Source of the DNA: Acidovorax sp. A1169
Lineage (GTDB): Bacteria; Pseudomonadota; Gammaproteobacteria; Burkholderiales; Burkholderiaceae_C
Length of the DNA: 64,000 bases
Direction: 5' to 3'
Assembly: GCF_030704685.1 (NCBI RefSeq)
Contig: NZ_JAUZDX010000020.1
Location: 1-64,000, forward strand
Shown here one piece after another: positions 13,636-22,037 of this stretch. A program made the position numbers and the translations under genes. The stretch's first letter is position 1. Each line of letters begins with the position of its first letter. The notes under the pieces were generated by a model that made no database searches, was not told where the DNA came from, and saw only the letters and a program-made list of their open reading frames with translations.

Positions 13636-14493
13636 ATGTCCCTGACCCCCGCACCCTTTCGCAATGCCGTCGTCACAGGTGCCTGTGGCGGCCTGGGCCA
13701 GGCACTGGCGCGTGAGTTGCTGGCCCAGGGCACACAGGTGGCGCTGGTGGGACTGCAGCGCCCGGTGCTCGACGCGCTGGCCGCCACCGCGCCCGGGCGC
13801 TGCGCGGTGTACACGCCCGACGTGGCCGATGCAGCCGCCATGGCGCAGGTGGCCGCCGACTGGATGGCGCGTGCCGGCCTGCCCGACCTGGTGATCGCCA
13901 ATGCGGGTGTGGCGGGCGGCTTCGACACTGCGGAGACCAGTGACCTGGCCGTGATGCGCCGCATGCTGGAGATCAACCTGCTCGGCCCTGCCACCACCTT
14001 CCAGCCCTTTGTGCAGGCGCTGCATGCGCACGCCGTGCAGGGGCCGCGCTGCGCCCTGGTCGGCGTGGCCAGCATCGCGGGCTGGCGCGGCATGCCCGGC
14101 AATGGCGCCTACTGCGCGAGCAAGGGCGGGCTGATCCGCTACCTCGAAAGCCTGCGCGCCGAGTGCCGGGGCACGCGGCTGTCCGTGCACACGGTGAGCC
14201 CGGGCTACCTGCGCACGGCACTTACCGCTGGCAACCGTTTCGCCATGCCCGGCCTCATGGAGCCCGATGCCGCTGCCAAGGCCCTGCTGGCGGGCGTAGC
14301 GCGCGGGCGCGAGCACATCGTGCTGCCGCGCCACATCGGCTGGCTCTCGCGCCTGCTGGCCTGCCTGCCCGCCGCCACCTACGACCGCCTGCTGCGCGGC
14401 CAGCCGCGCAAGCCGCGCGTGGGCGAGGCCGGTGCCACCGCCATCCCGGGACTGCCGGGCGCTGCCGACGGCGCGCCTGCCGAACCCCGCTGA
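13636..14493 (+). CDS. Short-chain dehydrogenase/reductase
   Basis: A 285-residue classical-type SDR, probably oxidising or reducing an alcohol/ketone with NAD(P). Seen: TGACGGLGQ (cofactor glycines, about residues 14-22), NAG in VIANAGVAG, a catalytic Ser in GVASIAGW and YCASK (YxxxK). The C-terminus has an amphipathic region resembling membrane-associated steroid/retinol SDRs. It is the first gene of the cluster divergent from iclR, and the monooxygenase gene starts 25 bp after its end. The substrate is unknown. Confidence 0.85.
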   Translation: MSLTPAPFRNAVVTGACGGLGQALARELLAQGTQVALVGLQRPVLDALAATAPGRCAVYTPDVADAAAMAQVAADWMARAGLPDLVIANAGVAGGFDTAETSDLAVMRRMLEINLLGPATTFQPFVQALHAHAVQGPRCALVGVASIAGWRGMPGNGAYCASKGGLIRYLESLRAECRGTRLSVHTVSPGYLRTALTAGNRFAMPGLMEPDAAAKALLAGVARGREHIVLPRHIGWLSRLLACLPAATYDRLLRGQPRKPRVGEAGATAIPGLPGAADGAPAEPR

Positions 14494-14518
14494 ATTTCAC
14501 CTGCGAGCCAAGCCCCTC

Positions 14519-15886
14519 ATGCAAGACGACCTTCGCAACGCATCTGCCGACCTGCAGGCCTGCGTCGACACCACCACGCCCACCACGCGCGGCTCGATTG
14601 CGCTGATCGGCGCAGGCCCCTCGGGCCTGGCCGGTGCGCGCAATCTGCAAAAGCTCGGCATCCCGTTCCAGGGCTTCGAGGCGTACACCGACGTGGGCGG
14701 GCTGTGGAACATCGCCAACCCGCGCTCAACCGTCTATGCCTCGGCGCACCTGATCTCGAGCAAGCGCACCACCGAGTTCAGCGAATTCCCCATGGCCGAC
14801 AGCGTGGCCGACTACCCCAGCCACCGCGAGCTGTGCCGCTATTTCAGCGATTTTGCCGAGCACTTCGACCTGCGCCGGCACTTCCGTTTAGGCGTGCGCG
14901 TGCTGCAGGTGGAACCGGTCAGCGACAGCGAGGACACCCTGTGGCGCGTGACCATCGCCACGGCGGACGGTGGCACCGAAGCGGCCGAGTACAAAGGCGT
15001 GGTGATCGCCAACGGCACGCTGGCCGAGCCCAGCATGCCGCGCTTCGAAGGCCATTTCAGCGGCGAGCTGCTGCACACCTCGGCCTACAAGCATGCCGAG
15101 CAGTTCAAGGGCAAGCGCGTGCTCATCGTGGGCGCGGGCAACTCGGGCTGCGACATCGCGGTCGATGCGGTGCACTACGCCGAGAGCGTCGACATCTCGG
15201 TGCGGCGCGGTTACTACTTCGTGCCCAAGTACGTGTTCGGCAAGCCGGCCGACACGCTGGGCGGCAAGCGCCCGCTGCCGCCCTGGCTCAAGCAGAAGGT
15301 GGACAGCACGGTGCTGAAGTGGTTCACGGGCGACCCCACGCGCTTCGGCTTCCCCAAGCCCACGTACAAGATGTACGAGTCGCACCCCATCGTGAACTCG
15401 TTGATCCTGCACCACCTGGGCCATGGCGACATCCATGTGAAGGCCGACATCGCGCGCTTCGATGGCGCCACGGTGCACTTCAAGGACGGAACCCAGCAGG
15501 ACTACGACATGGTGCTCGCCGCCACCGGCTACACGCTGCACTACCCCTTCATCGCGCGCGAGTTGCTCAACTGGCAGGGCATGGCGCCGCGCCTGCACCT
15601 GAACATCTTCGCGCCGCGCTGGCGCCGCCTGGCGGTGCTGGGCATGATCGAGGCCAGCGGTATCGGCTGGCAGGGCCGCTACGAGCAGGCCGAGCTGGTG
15701 GCGCGCTACTTCAAGGCGCTCGATGCCGGCACGCCCGCTGCCCGTGCCTTCGAGGCCGCCGTGCAGGGCCCGCCGCCGGACCTGTCGGGTGGCTTCAAGT
15801 ACCTGCAGCTCGAACGCATGGCGTACTACGTACACAAGGACACCTACCGCGCCGCCGTGCGCAACGCCGCTGCCGCCCTGGGCTGA
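14519..15886 (+). CDS. Flavin-containing monooxygenase (FMO/Baeyer-Villiger-like)
   Basis: A 455-residue NAD(P)H-dependent flavin monooxygenase. The FAD-binding GAGPSGLAGARNL is at about residues 28-40. The FMO fingerprint appears as FSGELLHTSAYK (FxGxxxHxxxYK) near residues 178-190. The second, NADPH-binding Rossmann motif is VLIVGAGNSGCDIA. Members oxygenate nucleophilic heteroatoms, or ketones in Baeyer-Villiger style. Its place between an SDR and a BASS transporter gene suggests a ketone-forming then oxygenating route on an imported hydrophobic acid, but no substrate can be named. Confidence 0.87.
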   Translation: MQDDLRNASADLQACVDTTTPTTRGSIALIGAGPSGLAGARNLQKLGIPFQGFEAYTDVGGLWNIANPRSTVYASAHLISSKRTTEFSEFPMADSVADYPSHRELCRYFSDFAEHFDLRRHFRLGVRVLQVEPVSDSEDTLWRVTIATADGGTEAAEYKGVVIANGTLAEPSMPRFEGHFSGELLHTSAYKHAEQFKGKRVLIVGAGNSGCDIAVDAVHYAESVDISVRRGYYFVPKYVFGKPADTLGGKRPLPPWLKQKVDSTVLKWFTGDPTRFGFPKPTYKMYESHPIVNSLILHHLGHGDIHVKADIARFDGATVHFKDGTQQDYDMVLAATGYTLHYPFIARELLNWQGMAPRLHLNIFAPRWRRLAVLGMIEASGIGWQGRYEQAELVARYFKALDAGTPAARAFEAAVQGPPPDLSGGFKYLQLERMAYYVHKDTYRAAVRNAAAALG

Positions 15887-15934
15887 GCACACCACAAGAA
15901 AAGGGCCTCCAGGCCCACCGAGGAGACAAATACC

Positions 15935-16867
15935 ATGCTGCCCGTCGACGAGATCCGCCTGAACTTCAACCCCGCATCGCTGATGCTGCTCAACGCGGTG
16001 CTGGCCTTTTTGATGTTCGGCATCGCGCTCGACACGCGGGCGGACGACTTTCGCCGTGTGGCCAAGATGCCCTGGGCCATGGCCGTGGGCATTGCCGCGC
16101 AGTTCATCGTGCTGCCGGCCGTGACCTATGTGCTCACGCTGCTGCTCGGCGTGGGGCCGAGCATCGCGCTGGGCATGATCCTGGTGGCCTGCTGCCCGCC
16201 GGGCAACGTGTCCAATATCCTCACGCACCGTGCGCGCGGCAACGTGGCGCTGTCGGTGTCCATGACGGCGATTTCCAACGCCATCGCCATCGTGGTCATG
16301 CCGCTGAACTTCGCGTTCTGGGGCGGCATGCACCCCACGGCCGCACCGCTGCTCAAGACCATTGCACTCGACCCGCTGGAGATGGTGGGCCACATCGTCG
16401 CCATCATCGGCGTGCCCTTCGTACTGGGCCTGTTGTGCGCACACCACCTGCCGCGCCTCACGCAGCGCGTGAAGAAGGCCGTGCGCATCGCCAGCTTCCT
16501 GGCGCTCATCGGCTTCATCCTGGGCGCCATCGCGGGCAACTGGCGCTTCTTTCTCGACTACGTGGGCATGGTGCTGCTGGCCGTGGCCCTGCACGATGCG
16601 CTGGCCTTCGGCACCGGCTACCTGTGCGCGCGGTTCACGGGCCTGCAGGACTATGACCGGCGTGCCGTGGCCATCGAGGTCGGCATCCGCAACGCGGGCC
16701 TGGGCCTGGTGGTGATCTTCAGCTTCTTCGGTGGTCTGGGCGGCATGGCCGTGGTGGCGGGTGTCTGGGGCTTCTGGGACATCATCGCCGGCCTGGCGCT
16801 GGCCAGTTGGTGGGGCCGCAAGGACCCCGTGGGCGCGCCTGCGGCCTTGCAGGGGGAGGGCGCATGA
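15935..16867 (+). CDS. BASS-family bile acid:sodium symporter-like transporter
   Basis: A 310-residue inner-membrane protein with about nine or ten hydrophobic segments. It matches the bile acid/sodium symporter (BASS, SBF) fold, with the crossover-helix motif VACCPPGNVSNILTHRARGN (about 86-105). Bacterial members move organic acids such as taurocholate, pantoate or keto acids with Na+. It follows the monooxygenase after 48 bp, with an AGGAGA ribosome site, and its stop overlaps the next start (ATGA). It probably imports the substrate of the adjacent enzymes. Confidence 0.86.
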   Translation: MLPVDEIRLNFNPASLMLLNAVLAFLMFGIALDTRADDFRRVAKMPWAMAVGIAAQFIVLPAVTYVLTLLLGVGPSIALGMILVACCPPGNVSNILTHRARGNVALSVSMTAISNAIAIVVMPLNFAFWGGMHPTAAPLLKTIALDPLEMVGHIVAIIGVPFVLGLLCAHHLPRLTQRVKKAVRIASFLALIGFILGAIAGNWRFFLDYVGMVLLAVALHDALAFGTGYLCARFTGLQDYDRRAVAIEVGIRNAGLGLVVIFSFFGGLGGMAVVAGVWGFWDIIAGLALASWWGRKDPVGAPAALQGEGA

Positions 16868-17877
16868 CGGCACCGGTCCCGCGCGCCCGCAACGTCCTCG
16901 TCACCGGTGCCGACGGCTTCCTGGGCCGTGGCGTGGTGGCGGCGCTGGCCCGGCGGCCGGATACCGGCACCGTGGTGGCACTCGACGTGCGCGAGGTACC
17001 GCCCGAGCGCCGCCAACCGGGCATCACCTACCAGGCCCAGGACGTGCGCGACAAGGCCCTGGCCGCCACGCTGCAGCGCCATGCCATCGACACCGTGGTG
17101 CACCTGGCCTCCATCGTCACGCCGGGCCGCGACTCGAACCGGGCGTTCGAATACGACGTGGACGTGAACGGCACGCGCAATGTGCTCGAAGCCTGCGCGG
17201 CCCAGGGCGTGCGGCATGTGCTCGTTTCCTCCAGCGGCGCGGCCTACGGCTACCACGCCGACAACGCGCCCTGGCTCACCGAATCGCACCCGCTGCGCGG
17301 CAACGAAAGCTTTGCCTATGCGCACCACAAGCGCCTGGTCGAGGAGATGCTGGCCGCATGGCGCCAGAGCCATCCGCAGCTGGCGCAGACGGTGCTGCGC
17401 ATCGGCACCATCCTGGGCGAGCGCGTGGACAACCAGATCACCGCGCTGTTCGAAAAGCCGCGCCTCTTGGCCATTCGCGGCAGCGACAGCCCCTTCGTCT
17501 TCATTTGGGACGAAGACGTGACCGGCGCGCTGCTGCATGCGCTCGATGGTGCGCCCCCGGGCTGCTACAACCTGGCGGGCGACGGGGCGCTGACCATCCA
17601 CCAGATCGCGGCGCGCCTGGGCAAGCGCACGCTCGACTTGCCGGCCTGGCTGCTGCAATCGGCCCTGTTCGTGGGCTCGCGCCTGGGTGTGAGCCGCTAT
17701 GGCCCCGAGCAGCTCGACTTTCTGCGCTATCGGCCGGTGCTGCTCAACACCGCGCTCAAGGAGCAACTGGGCTACGTGCCGCGCAAGACCAGTGCACAGG
17801 CCTTCGATGCCTTCGTGGCGGCGCGCCAGCGGCAGGGGCGGCCCGTCGCCGGTGCGCTGGCAGGCAGCCGCGCATGA
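16864..17877 (+). CDS. NAD-dependent epimerase/dehydratase (extended SDR)
   Basis: A 337-residue extended SDR. The N-terminal VLVTGADGFLGRG binds NAD(P). The active site is seen as VSSSGAAYG with YAHHK (YxxxK). The C-terminal domain (YNLAGDGALTIHQIAARLGK) resembles sugar epimerases and 3-beta-hydroxysteroid dehydrogenase-like proteins. Start and stop both use 4-bp ATGA overlaps with the BASS and EamA genes, so the three are tightly coupled. The exact reaction is unknown. Confidence 0.83.
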   Translation: MTAPVPRARNVLVTGADGFLGRGVVAALARRPDTGTVVALDVREVPPERRQPGITYQAQDVRDKALAATLQRHAIDTVVHLASIVTPGRDSNRAFEYDVDVNGTRNVLEACAAQGVRHVLVSSSGAAYGYHADNAPWLTESHPLRGNESFAYAHHKRLVEEMLAAWRQSHPQLAQTVLRIGTILGERVDNQITALFEKPRLLAIRGSDSPFVFIWDEDVTGALLHALDGAPPGCYNLAGDGALTIHQIAARLGKRTLDLPAWLLQSALFVGSRLGVSRYGPEQLDFLRYRPVLLNTALKEQLGYVPRKTSAQAFDAFVAARQRQGRPVAGALAGSRA

Positions 17878-18806
17878 ACACGGCGACGGCACTGGGGGCT
17901 GCGCCGGCCCGCGCGCTGTCGCAGGGCGACCTGGCCTGCGCACTGGCCGTCATCGTCATCTGGGGCTCGAACTTCGTGGTCATGAAGATGGGCCTGCAGA
18001 CGCTCAGCCCCATGCTGCTCGGCACACTGCGCTTCATGGCGGCCTCGCTGCCCTTTTTGCTCTTCGTGCGCCGGCCGGCACTGCCCTGGCGCTTCATCGT
18101 GGCCTATGGCCTGGCGCAGGGCCTCGGGCAGTTCGGCCTGTTGTTCCTGGGCCTGCGCCTGGGCATGACGGCGGGCATGGCCTCGGTGGTCATGCAGACC
18201 CAGGCCTTCTTCACGCTGATCCTCGCCGTCACGCTGCTGCACGAGCGTGCGCGGCCCGCGCAGTGGCTGGGTCTGGCGGTGGCGTTCGGGGGCCTGTTGG
18301 TAATCGCCAGCGCCCATGGCGAGGGCGCGCTGCAGATGAGCCTGGCGGGCTTTGTGCTCACGCTGGGCGCGGCCTTCATGTGGGCCACCTCGAACCTGGT
18401 GGTGCGCTTCGCGGCGCGCGTGGGGGGTGACTACGCGCCGTTCCCCTTCATCGTCTGGAGCAGCACCGTGCCCATCGTGCCCTTCTTCGCCCTGGCGCTG
18501 TGGCTCGATGGCCCGGCCGTGGTGGCCGCGCAGCTCGCAGGCCTGAACGGCCGTGCGCTGTTCGCGGTGCTGTACCTGGCGCTGCTGGCCACCCTGCTGG
18601 CCTACAGCCTCTGGACACGGCTGCTGCAGCGCCACCCGGCGGGGCGCGTGTCGCCGTTCTCGCTGCTGATCCCGGTGGTGGGCCTGTTGGCCGCGATGCT
18701 GGTGCTGGGTGAGCAGCCGGCGCCCGCGCAGTGGGCGGGCACCGGCGCGGTGCTCTGCGGCATGCTCATCAACCAGTTCGGCCATCTATGGTGGAAGCGG
18801 GGCTGA
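17874..18806 (+). CDS. EamA/DMT-family transporter
   Basis: A 310-residue inner-membrane protein with ten predicted helices arranged as two EamA repeats (first repeat WGSNFVVMKMGLQTL, second beginning near FVLTLGAAFMWATSNLVVR). DMT transporters commonly export amino acids or metabolites. It is the last gene of the SDR-FMO-BASS-epimerase operon, coupled by an ATGA overlap, so it may release a pathway product or by-product. A GC-rich hairpin overlaps its stop codon. Confidence 0.85.
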   Translation: MNTATALGAAPARALSQGDLACALAVIVIWGSNFVVMKMGLQTLSPMLLGTLRFMAASLPFLLFVRRPALPWRFIVAYGLAQGLGQFGLLFLGLRLGMTAGMASVVMQTQAFFTLILAVTLLHERARPAQWLGLAVAFGGLLVIASAHGEGALQMSLAGFVLTLGAAFMWATSNLVVRFAARVGGDYAPFPFIVWSSTVPIVPFFALALWLDGPAVVAAQLAGLNGRALFAVLYLALLATLLAYSLWTRLLQRHPAGRVSPFSLLIPVVGLLAAMLVLGEQPAPAQWAGTGAVLCGMLINQFGHLWWKRG

Positions 18807-18815
18807 AAGCCCCGC
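18797..18815. terminator. GC-rich hairpin between convergent genes
   Basis: Perfect 8-bp stem GCGGGGCT/AGCCCCGC with a GAA loop, straddling the stop codon of the EamA gene and facing the convergent dehydrogenase gene. There is no T-tract on either side, so its role as a terminator is uncertain. Confidence 0.4.
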
Positions 18816-18821
18816 ACTGCC

Positions 18822-19922
18822 TCATGCCTTGGCGATGCGCGCCGCGATGGCCTGGCCCAGCTCCGTGGTGCTGGCCTTGCCGCCCAGGTCGGGGGTGAGC
18901 GGGCCTTCCTTCAACGCGGCCTCGATGGCCGCCACGATGGCGTCGTGCGCCGCGCGCCCGGCGCCCTGGCCATTGGTCAAAAAGTCCAGCATCAGCGCGC
19001 CCGACCAGATCATGGCGATGGGGTTGGCGATGTTCTTGCCGAAGATATCGGGCGCCGAGCCGTGCACGGGCTCGAACAGCGAGGGGAAAGTGCGCTCGGG
19101 GTTCAGGTTGGCCGAAGGGGCCAGGCCGATGGTGCCGGTGGTCGCGGGGCCCAGGTCCGAGAGGATGTCGCCGAACAGGTTGGTGGCGGCCACCACATCA
19201 AAGCGGCCGGGCTGCAGCACGAAGCGCGCGGTCAGGATGTCGATGTGCTGCTTGTCCAGCGTGATCTCCGGGTAGTCCTTGGCCACCTCGTCGGCGCGTT
19301 GGTCCCACCAGGGCATGCTGATGGCGATGCCGTTGCTCTTGGTGGCCAGGGTCACATGCTTGCGTGGGCGGCTCTGCGCCAGGTCGAAGGCGAAGCGCAG
19401 CAGGCGGTCGGTGCCCTTGCGCGAGTAGACCGACTCCTGGATCACGATCTCGCGGTCCGTGCCCTCGTACATGATGCCGCCGAGCGAGGTGTACTCGCCC
19501 TCGGTGTTCTCGCGCACCACGAAGTAGTCGATGTCGCCGGGCTTCCTGCCCGCCAGCGGGCAGGGCACGCCTTCGAACAGGCGCACGGGGCGCAGGTTGA
19601 TGTACTGGTCGAACTCGCGGCGGAACTTGAGCAGCGAGCCCCACAGCGAGACATGGTCGGGCACGGTGGCGGGCCAGCCCACGGCGCCGAAGAAGATCGC
19701 GTCCACGTCCGCGAGCTGCGCCTTCCAGTCGTCGGGCATCATCTGGCCGTGCTCGGCGTAGTAGTCGCAGCTGGCCCAATCGATGGTGCGGCAGGTCAGC
19801 GCGATGCCGAAGCGCTCGGCGGCGGCCTTCACGGCGCGCAGGCCTTCGGGCATGACTTCCTTGCCGATGCCGTCGCCGGGGATCACGGCGATCGTGTACT
19901 GGGTGCTGTTGCTGCTGCTCAT
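18822..19922 (-). CDS. Tartrate / D-malate dehydrogenase (decarboxylating)
   Basis: A 366-residue member of the isocitrate/isopropylmalate dehydrogenase family, best matching the tartrate dehydrogenase/DmlA branch. It oxidises D-malate or tartrate with NAD+ and Mn/Mg. Seen: IAVIPGDGIGKEVMPE, LRPVRLFEGVPCPL (substrate Args), VVRENTEGEY, and the metal-binding FGDILSDLGPATTGTIGLAPSAN. A divergent LysR gene 100 bp away is the usual DmlR-like partner. The leu operon is absent here, which argues against leuB. Confidence 0.86.
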   Translation of the reverse strand: MSSSNSTQYTIAVIPGDGIGKEVMPEGLRAVKAAAERFGIALTCRTIDWASCDYYAEHGQMMPDDWKAQLADVDAIFFGAVGWPATVPDHVSLWGSLLKFRREFDQYINLRPVRLFEGVPCPLAGRKPGDIDYFVVRENTEGEYTSLGGIMYEGTDREIVIQESVYSRKGTDRLLRFAFDLAQSRPRKHVTLATKSNGIAISMPWWDQRADEVAKDYPEITLDKQHIDILTARFVLQPGRFDVVAATNLFGDILSDLGPATTGTIGLAPSANLNPERTFPSLFEPVHGSAPDIFGKNIANPIAMIWSGALMLDFLTNGQGAGRAAHDAIVAAIEAALKEGPLTPDLGGKASTTELGQAIAARIAKA

Positions 19923-20022
19923 CAGATGTCTTCCTTGGAGGGTGGAGGGTGCGTGGCCTGCATTGTTGGACAGGGCTGCGCAAAATACAATCGACCGCCT
20001 GTGCATCCATTCTTCACATATC

Positions 20023-20934
20023 GTGCATAAAAGCCCGTCGACCGAGGACCTGCGTGTCTTCACCGTGGTCGTGCGCAAATCGAGCTTTGCGGACGCCGCC
20101 ACCGAGCTGGGCGCCTCGCCCGCCTACGTGAGCAAGCGCATCCGCCTGCTGGAAGAAGACCTGGCCGTGAAGCTGCTGCACCGCACCACGCGGCGAGTGG
20201 CCGTCACGGAGGAGGGCGAGCGCGTTTTCCACTGGGCGCAGCGCATCCTGGACGACGTGGACCAGCTGCTGCAGGAGGTGGCGGTCACGCGCCGCGAGCC
20301 ACGCGGCCTGCTGCGCGTGAGCAGCAGCTTCGGCTTCGGGCGGCGCATCGTCGCGCCCGCGCTGTCGCGCCTGGTGGAGCGCCACCCGGGCCTGCAGGTG
20401 CGGCTGGAGGTGTTCGACCGGCTGGTGGACGTGGCCGGCGAAGGCTTCGATCTGGATGTACGCGTGGGCGACGAGATTGCGCCGCACCTGATTGCGCGGC
20501 GCCTGGCCGACAACCACCGCGTGCTGTGCGCTGCCCCGGCCTATCTGGCGCGCCACGGCACACCGCGCACACTGGCGGAGCTATCGAGCCACGACTGCCT
20601 GGTGATCAAGGAACGCGACCACCCCTTTGGTGTGTGGCGCCTGCGCAATGGCGCTGTCGAGGACATGGTCAAGGTGCGCGGCCCGCTGTCGGCCAACAAT
20701 GGCGAGATGGTGGTGCAGTGGGCCGTGGACGGGCGCGGCATTGCGCTGCGCTCGCTGTGGGACGTGCAGCCCCACCTGCAGGCCGGTCAGCTGGTGCAGG
20801 TGCTGCCCGAATGGCGCCAGGACGCCAACGTCTGGGCCGTCTACCCCACGCGTCTGCACCTGTCGGCCAAGGTGCGCGTGTGCGTGGAGTTTCTGCAGGA
20901 CCACTTCAAAAGGGAGTGGTCCGGGATCGATTGA
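20023..20934 (+). CDS. LysR-family transcriptional regulator (DmlR-like)
   Basis: A 303-residue LysR regulator. The N-terminal HTH reads DLRVFTVVVRKSSFADAATE and ASPAYVSKRIRLLEEDLAVK. The C-terminal two-lobed effector domain includes GFDLDVRVGDEIAPHLIARRL. The start is a GTG at 20023 (MHKSPSTEDL), which gives the normal family length; the open frame upstream runs into the intergenic region. It is divergent from the tartrate/D-malate dehydrogenase. The shared 100-bp region has an ATTGT...ACAAT pair (19962-19966 and 19987-19991) that could be part of its operator. Confidence 0.87.
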   Translation: MHKSPSTEDLRVFTVVVRKSSFADAATELGASPAYVSKRIRLLEEDLAVKLLHRTTRRVAVTEEGERVFHWAQRILDDVDQLLQEVAVTRREPRGLLRVSSSFGFGRRIVAPALSRLVERHPGLQVRLEVFDRLVDVAGEGFDLDVRVGDEIAPHLIARRLADNHRVLCAAPAYLARHGTPRTLAELSSHDCLVIKERDHPFGVWRLRNGAVEDMVKVRGPLSANNGEMVVQWAVDGRGIALRSLWDVQPHLQAGQLVQVLPEWRQDANVWAVYPTRLHLSAKVRVCVEFLQDHFKREWSGID

Positions 20935-20941
20935 GGTCCGA

Positions 20942-21391
20942 TCAGCCGCCTGCGAGCGCGGTCTTCACTGCGGCGGAGACCTGGCCCATGTCGGCCTTGC
21001 CGGCCAGGCGCGTCTTGACCGCGCCCATCACCTTGCCCATGTCGCCAGGGCCCGAGGCGCCCAGTTCGGCCACGATGGCCTTGACGGCGGCCAGAGTCTC
21101 CTCGGCCGACATGCGCTCGGGCAGGTAGGCCTGCAGCACCACCAGCTCGGACTTTTCCTTGTCGGCCAGGTCCTGGCGCGCGGCCTGCTCGAAGGCGGCG
21201 ATGGAGTCCTTGCGCTGCTTGATCAGCTTGTCCACGATGGCGATGACGGCCACGTCGTCGAGCTCGATGCGCTCATCGACTTCCTTTTGCTTGAGCGCCG
21301 CCAGCAGCAGGCGGATGGTGCCCAGGCGCTCGCTGTCCTTGGCGCGCATGGCGGTCTTCATGTCTTCGGTGATCTGGTCCTTGAGGGACAT
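20942..21391 (-). CDS. yqeY: GatB/YqeY domain protein
   Basis: A 149-residue soluble protein of the YqeY family, related to the tail domain of GatB. It has the conserved start LKDQITEDMKTAMRAKDSERLG and LVVLQAYLPERMS. Its cellular role is not established. It lies downstream of rpsU on the same strand, the conserved proteobacterial order, but an intrinsic terminator lies between them. Neither dnaG nor rpoD follows. Confidence 0.9.
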   Translation of the reverse strand: MSLKDQITEDMKTAMRAKDSERLGTIRLLLAALKQKEVDERIELDDVAVIAIVDKLIKQRKDSIAAFEQAARQDLADKEKSELVVLQAYLPERMSAEETLAAVKAIVAELGASGPGDMGKVMGAVKTRLAGKADMGQVSAAVKTALAGG

Positions 21392-21445
21392 GGCATTTCT
21401 CCTGTGGTCTTGTCGTTGAATCTGCAAAAAAGAGAGCGCAAAAAG

Positions 21446-21480
21446 CAAAAAACCCGCGCCTGGCGTCCCGAGCGCGGGTT
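21446..21480 (-). terminator. Intrinsic terminator after rpsU
   Basis: On the minus strand a 9-bp perfect stem AACCCGCGC/GCGCGGGTT (21472-21480 with 21451-21459) is followed by a T-rich run. It lies between rpsU and yqeY, so it should attenuate or end rpsU transcription before yqeY. Confidence 0.8.
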
Positions 21481-21504
21481 GATGCGGCCTGTGAGGGCCA
21501 GCGA

Positions 21505-21717
21505 TCAGAACAGCTTCTTGGGCAGCTGCATGCTGCGCACGCGCTTGTAGTGGCGCTTCACGGCGGCAGCCTTCTTGCGCTTGCGCTCGGCCGTTGGCTT
21601 TTCGTAGAACTCGCGGGCGCGCAGGTCGGTCAGCAGGCCGAGCTTTTCAATGGTGCGCTTGAAGCGGCGCAGTGCAACGTCAAAGGGTTCGTTTTCTTTT
21701 ACGCGGATCGTAGTCAT
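21505..21717 (-). CDS. rpsU: 30S ribosomal protein S21
   Basis: A 70-residue basic protein, full length for S21: [20 protein letters not shown] at the N-terminus and an Arg/Lys-rich C-terminal helix ([16 protein letters not shown]). S21 sits on the 30S platform near the anti-Shine-Dalgarno and helps initiation. A promoter with a consensus -10 lies about 130 bp upstream, and an intrinsic terminator follows. Confidence 0.96.
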   Translation of the reverse strand: MTTIRVKENEPFDVALRRFKRTIEKLGLLTDLRAREFYEKPTAERKRKKAAAVKRHYKRVRSMQLPKKLF

Positions 21718-21846
21718 TAGCTAATGTGTTCCAAATTTTTTTGCCGCGCAGAGGGTCTTGGGGAGATCGGGCCTCAAGACCATGCGTGGCGGTTGTCCCC
21801 GTCTGTAACTAGTATTGGCCGACGGGGCATGCCAGCGAAGCCGAGC

Positions 21847-21877
21847 ATTATAGCAGTCGGATGCGAGAAATGTGCAA
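21847..21877 (-). promoter_or_regulatory. rpsU promoter (extended -10)
   Basis: Minus strand: TTGCAC (21872-21877) and TATAAT (21847-21852) preceded by TGC, an extended -10, with 19-nt spacing. The 320-bp gap between rpsU and the GGDEF-EAL gene holds this promoter, and a CCCCGTC/GACGGGG hairpin (21797-21827) in the predicted rpsU leader. I see no gene there. Confidence 0.6.
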
Positions 21878-22037
21878 GTGCGTTCCGTGCGCCCCAAGGT
21901 GGTGCGTGTGGCGCGGAAATTGCATGTGTACTTACAGAGTGTTTCCATTTCGTCCATTCAGGGACGTGGGAGCACGATCTCACTGTCCGGCACCGAACCG
22001 CCGGGCGCATCTTGCAGGAACGGGAAACTGGGCACCC

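Noticed and set aside
16731-17873. Long open frame extending upstream of the EamA transporter gene
   Set aside because: It overlaps the epimerase in another frame and is Arg/Ala/Gly-rich. The transporter's membrane helices begin only after the ATG at 17874.
18822-19922. leuB (3-isopropylmalate dehydrogenase) for the dehydrogenase gene
   Set aside because: Context (divergent LysR, no leuCD) and motifs such as VVRENTEGEY and LRPVRLFEGVPCPL fit the tartrate/D-malate branch better.
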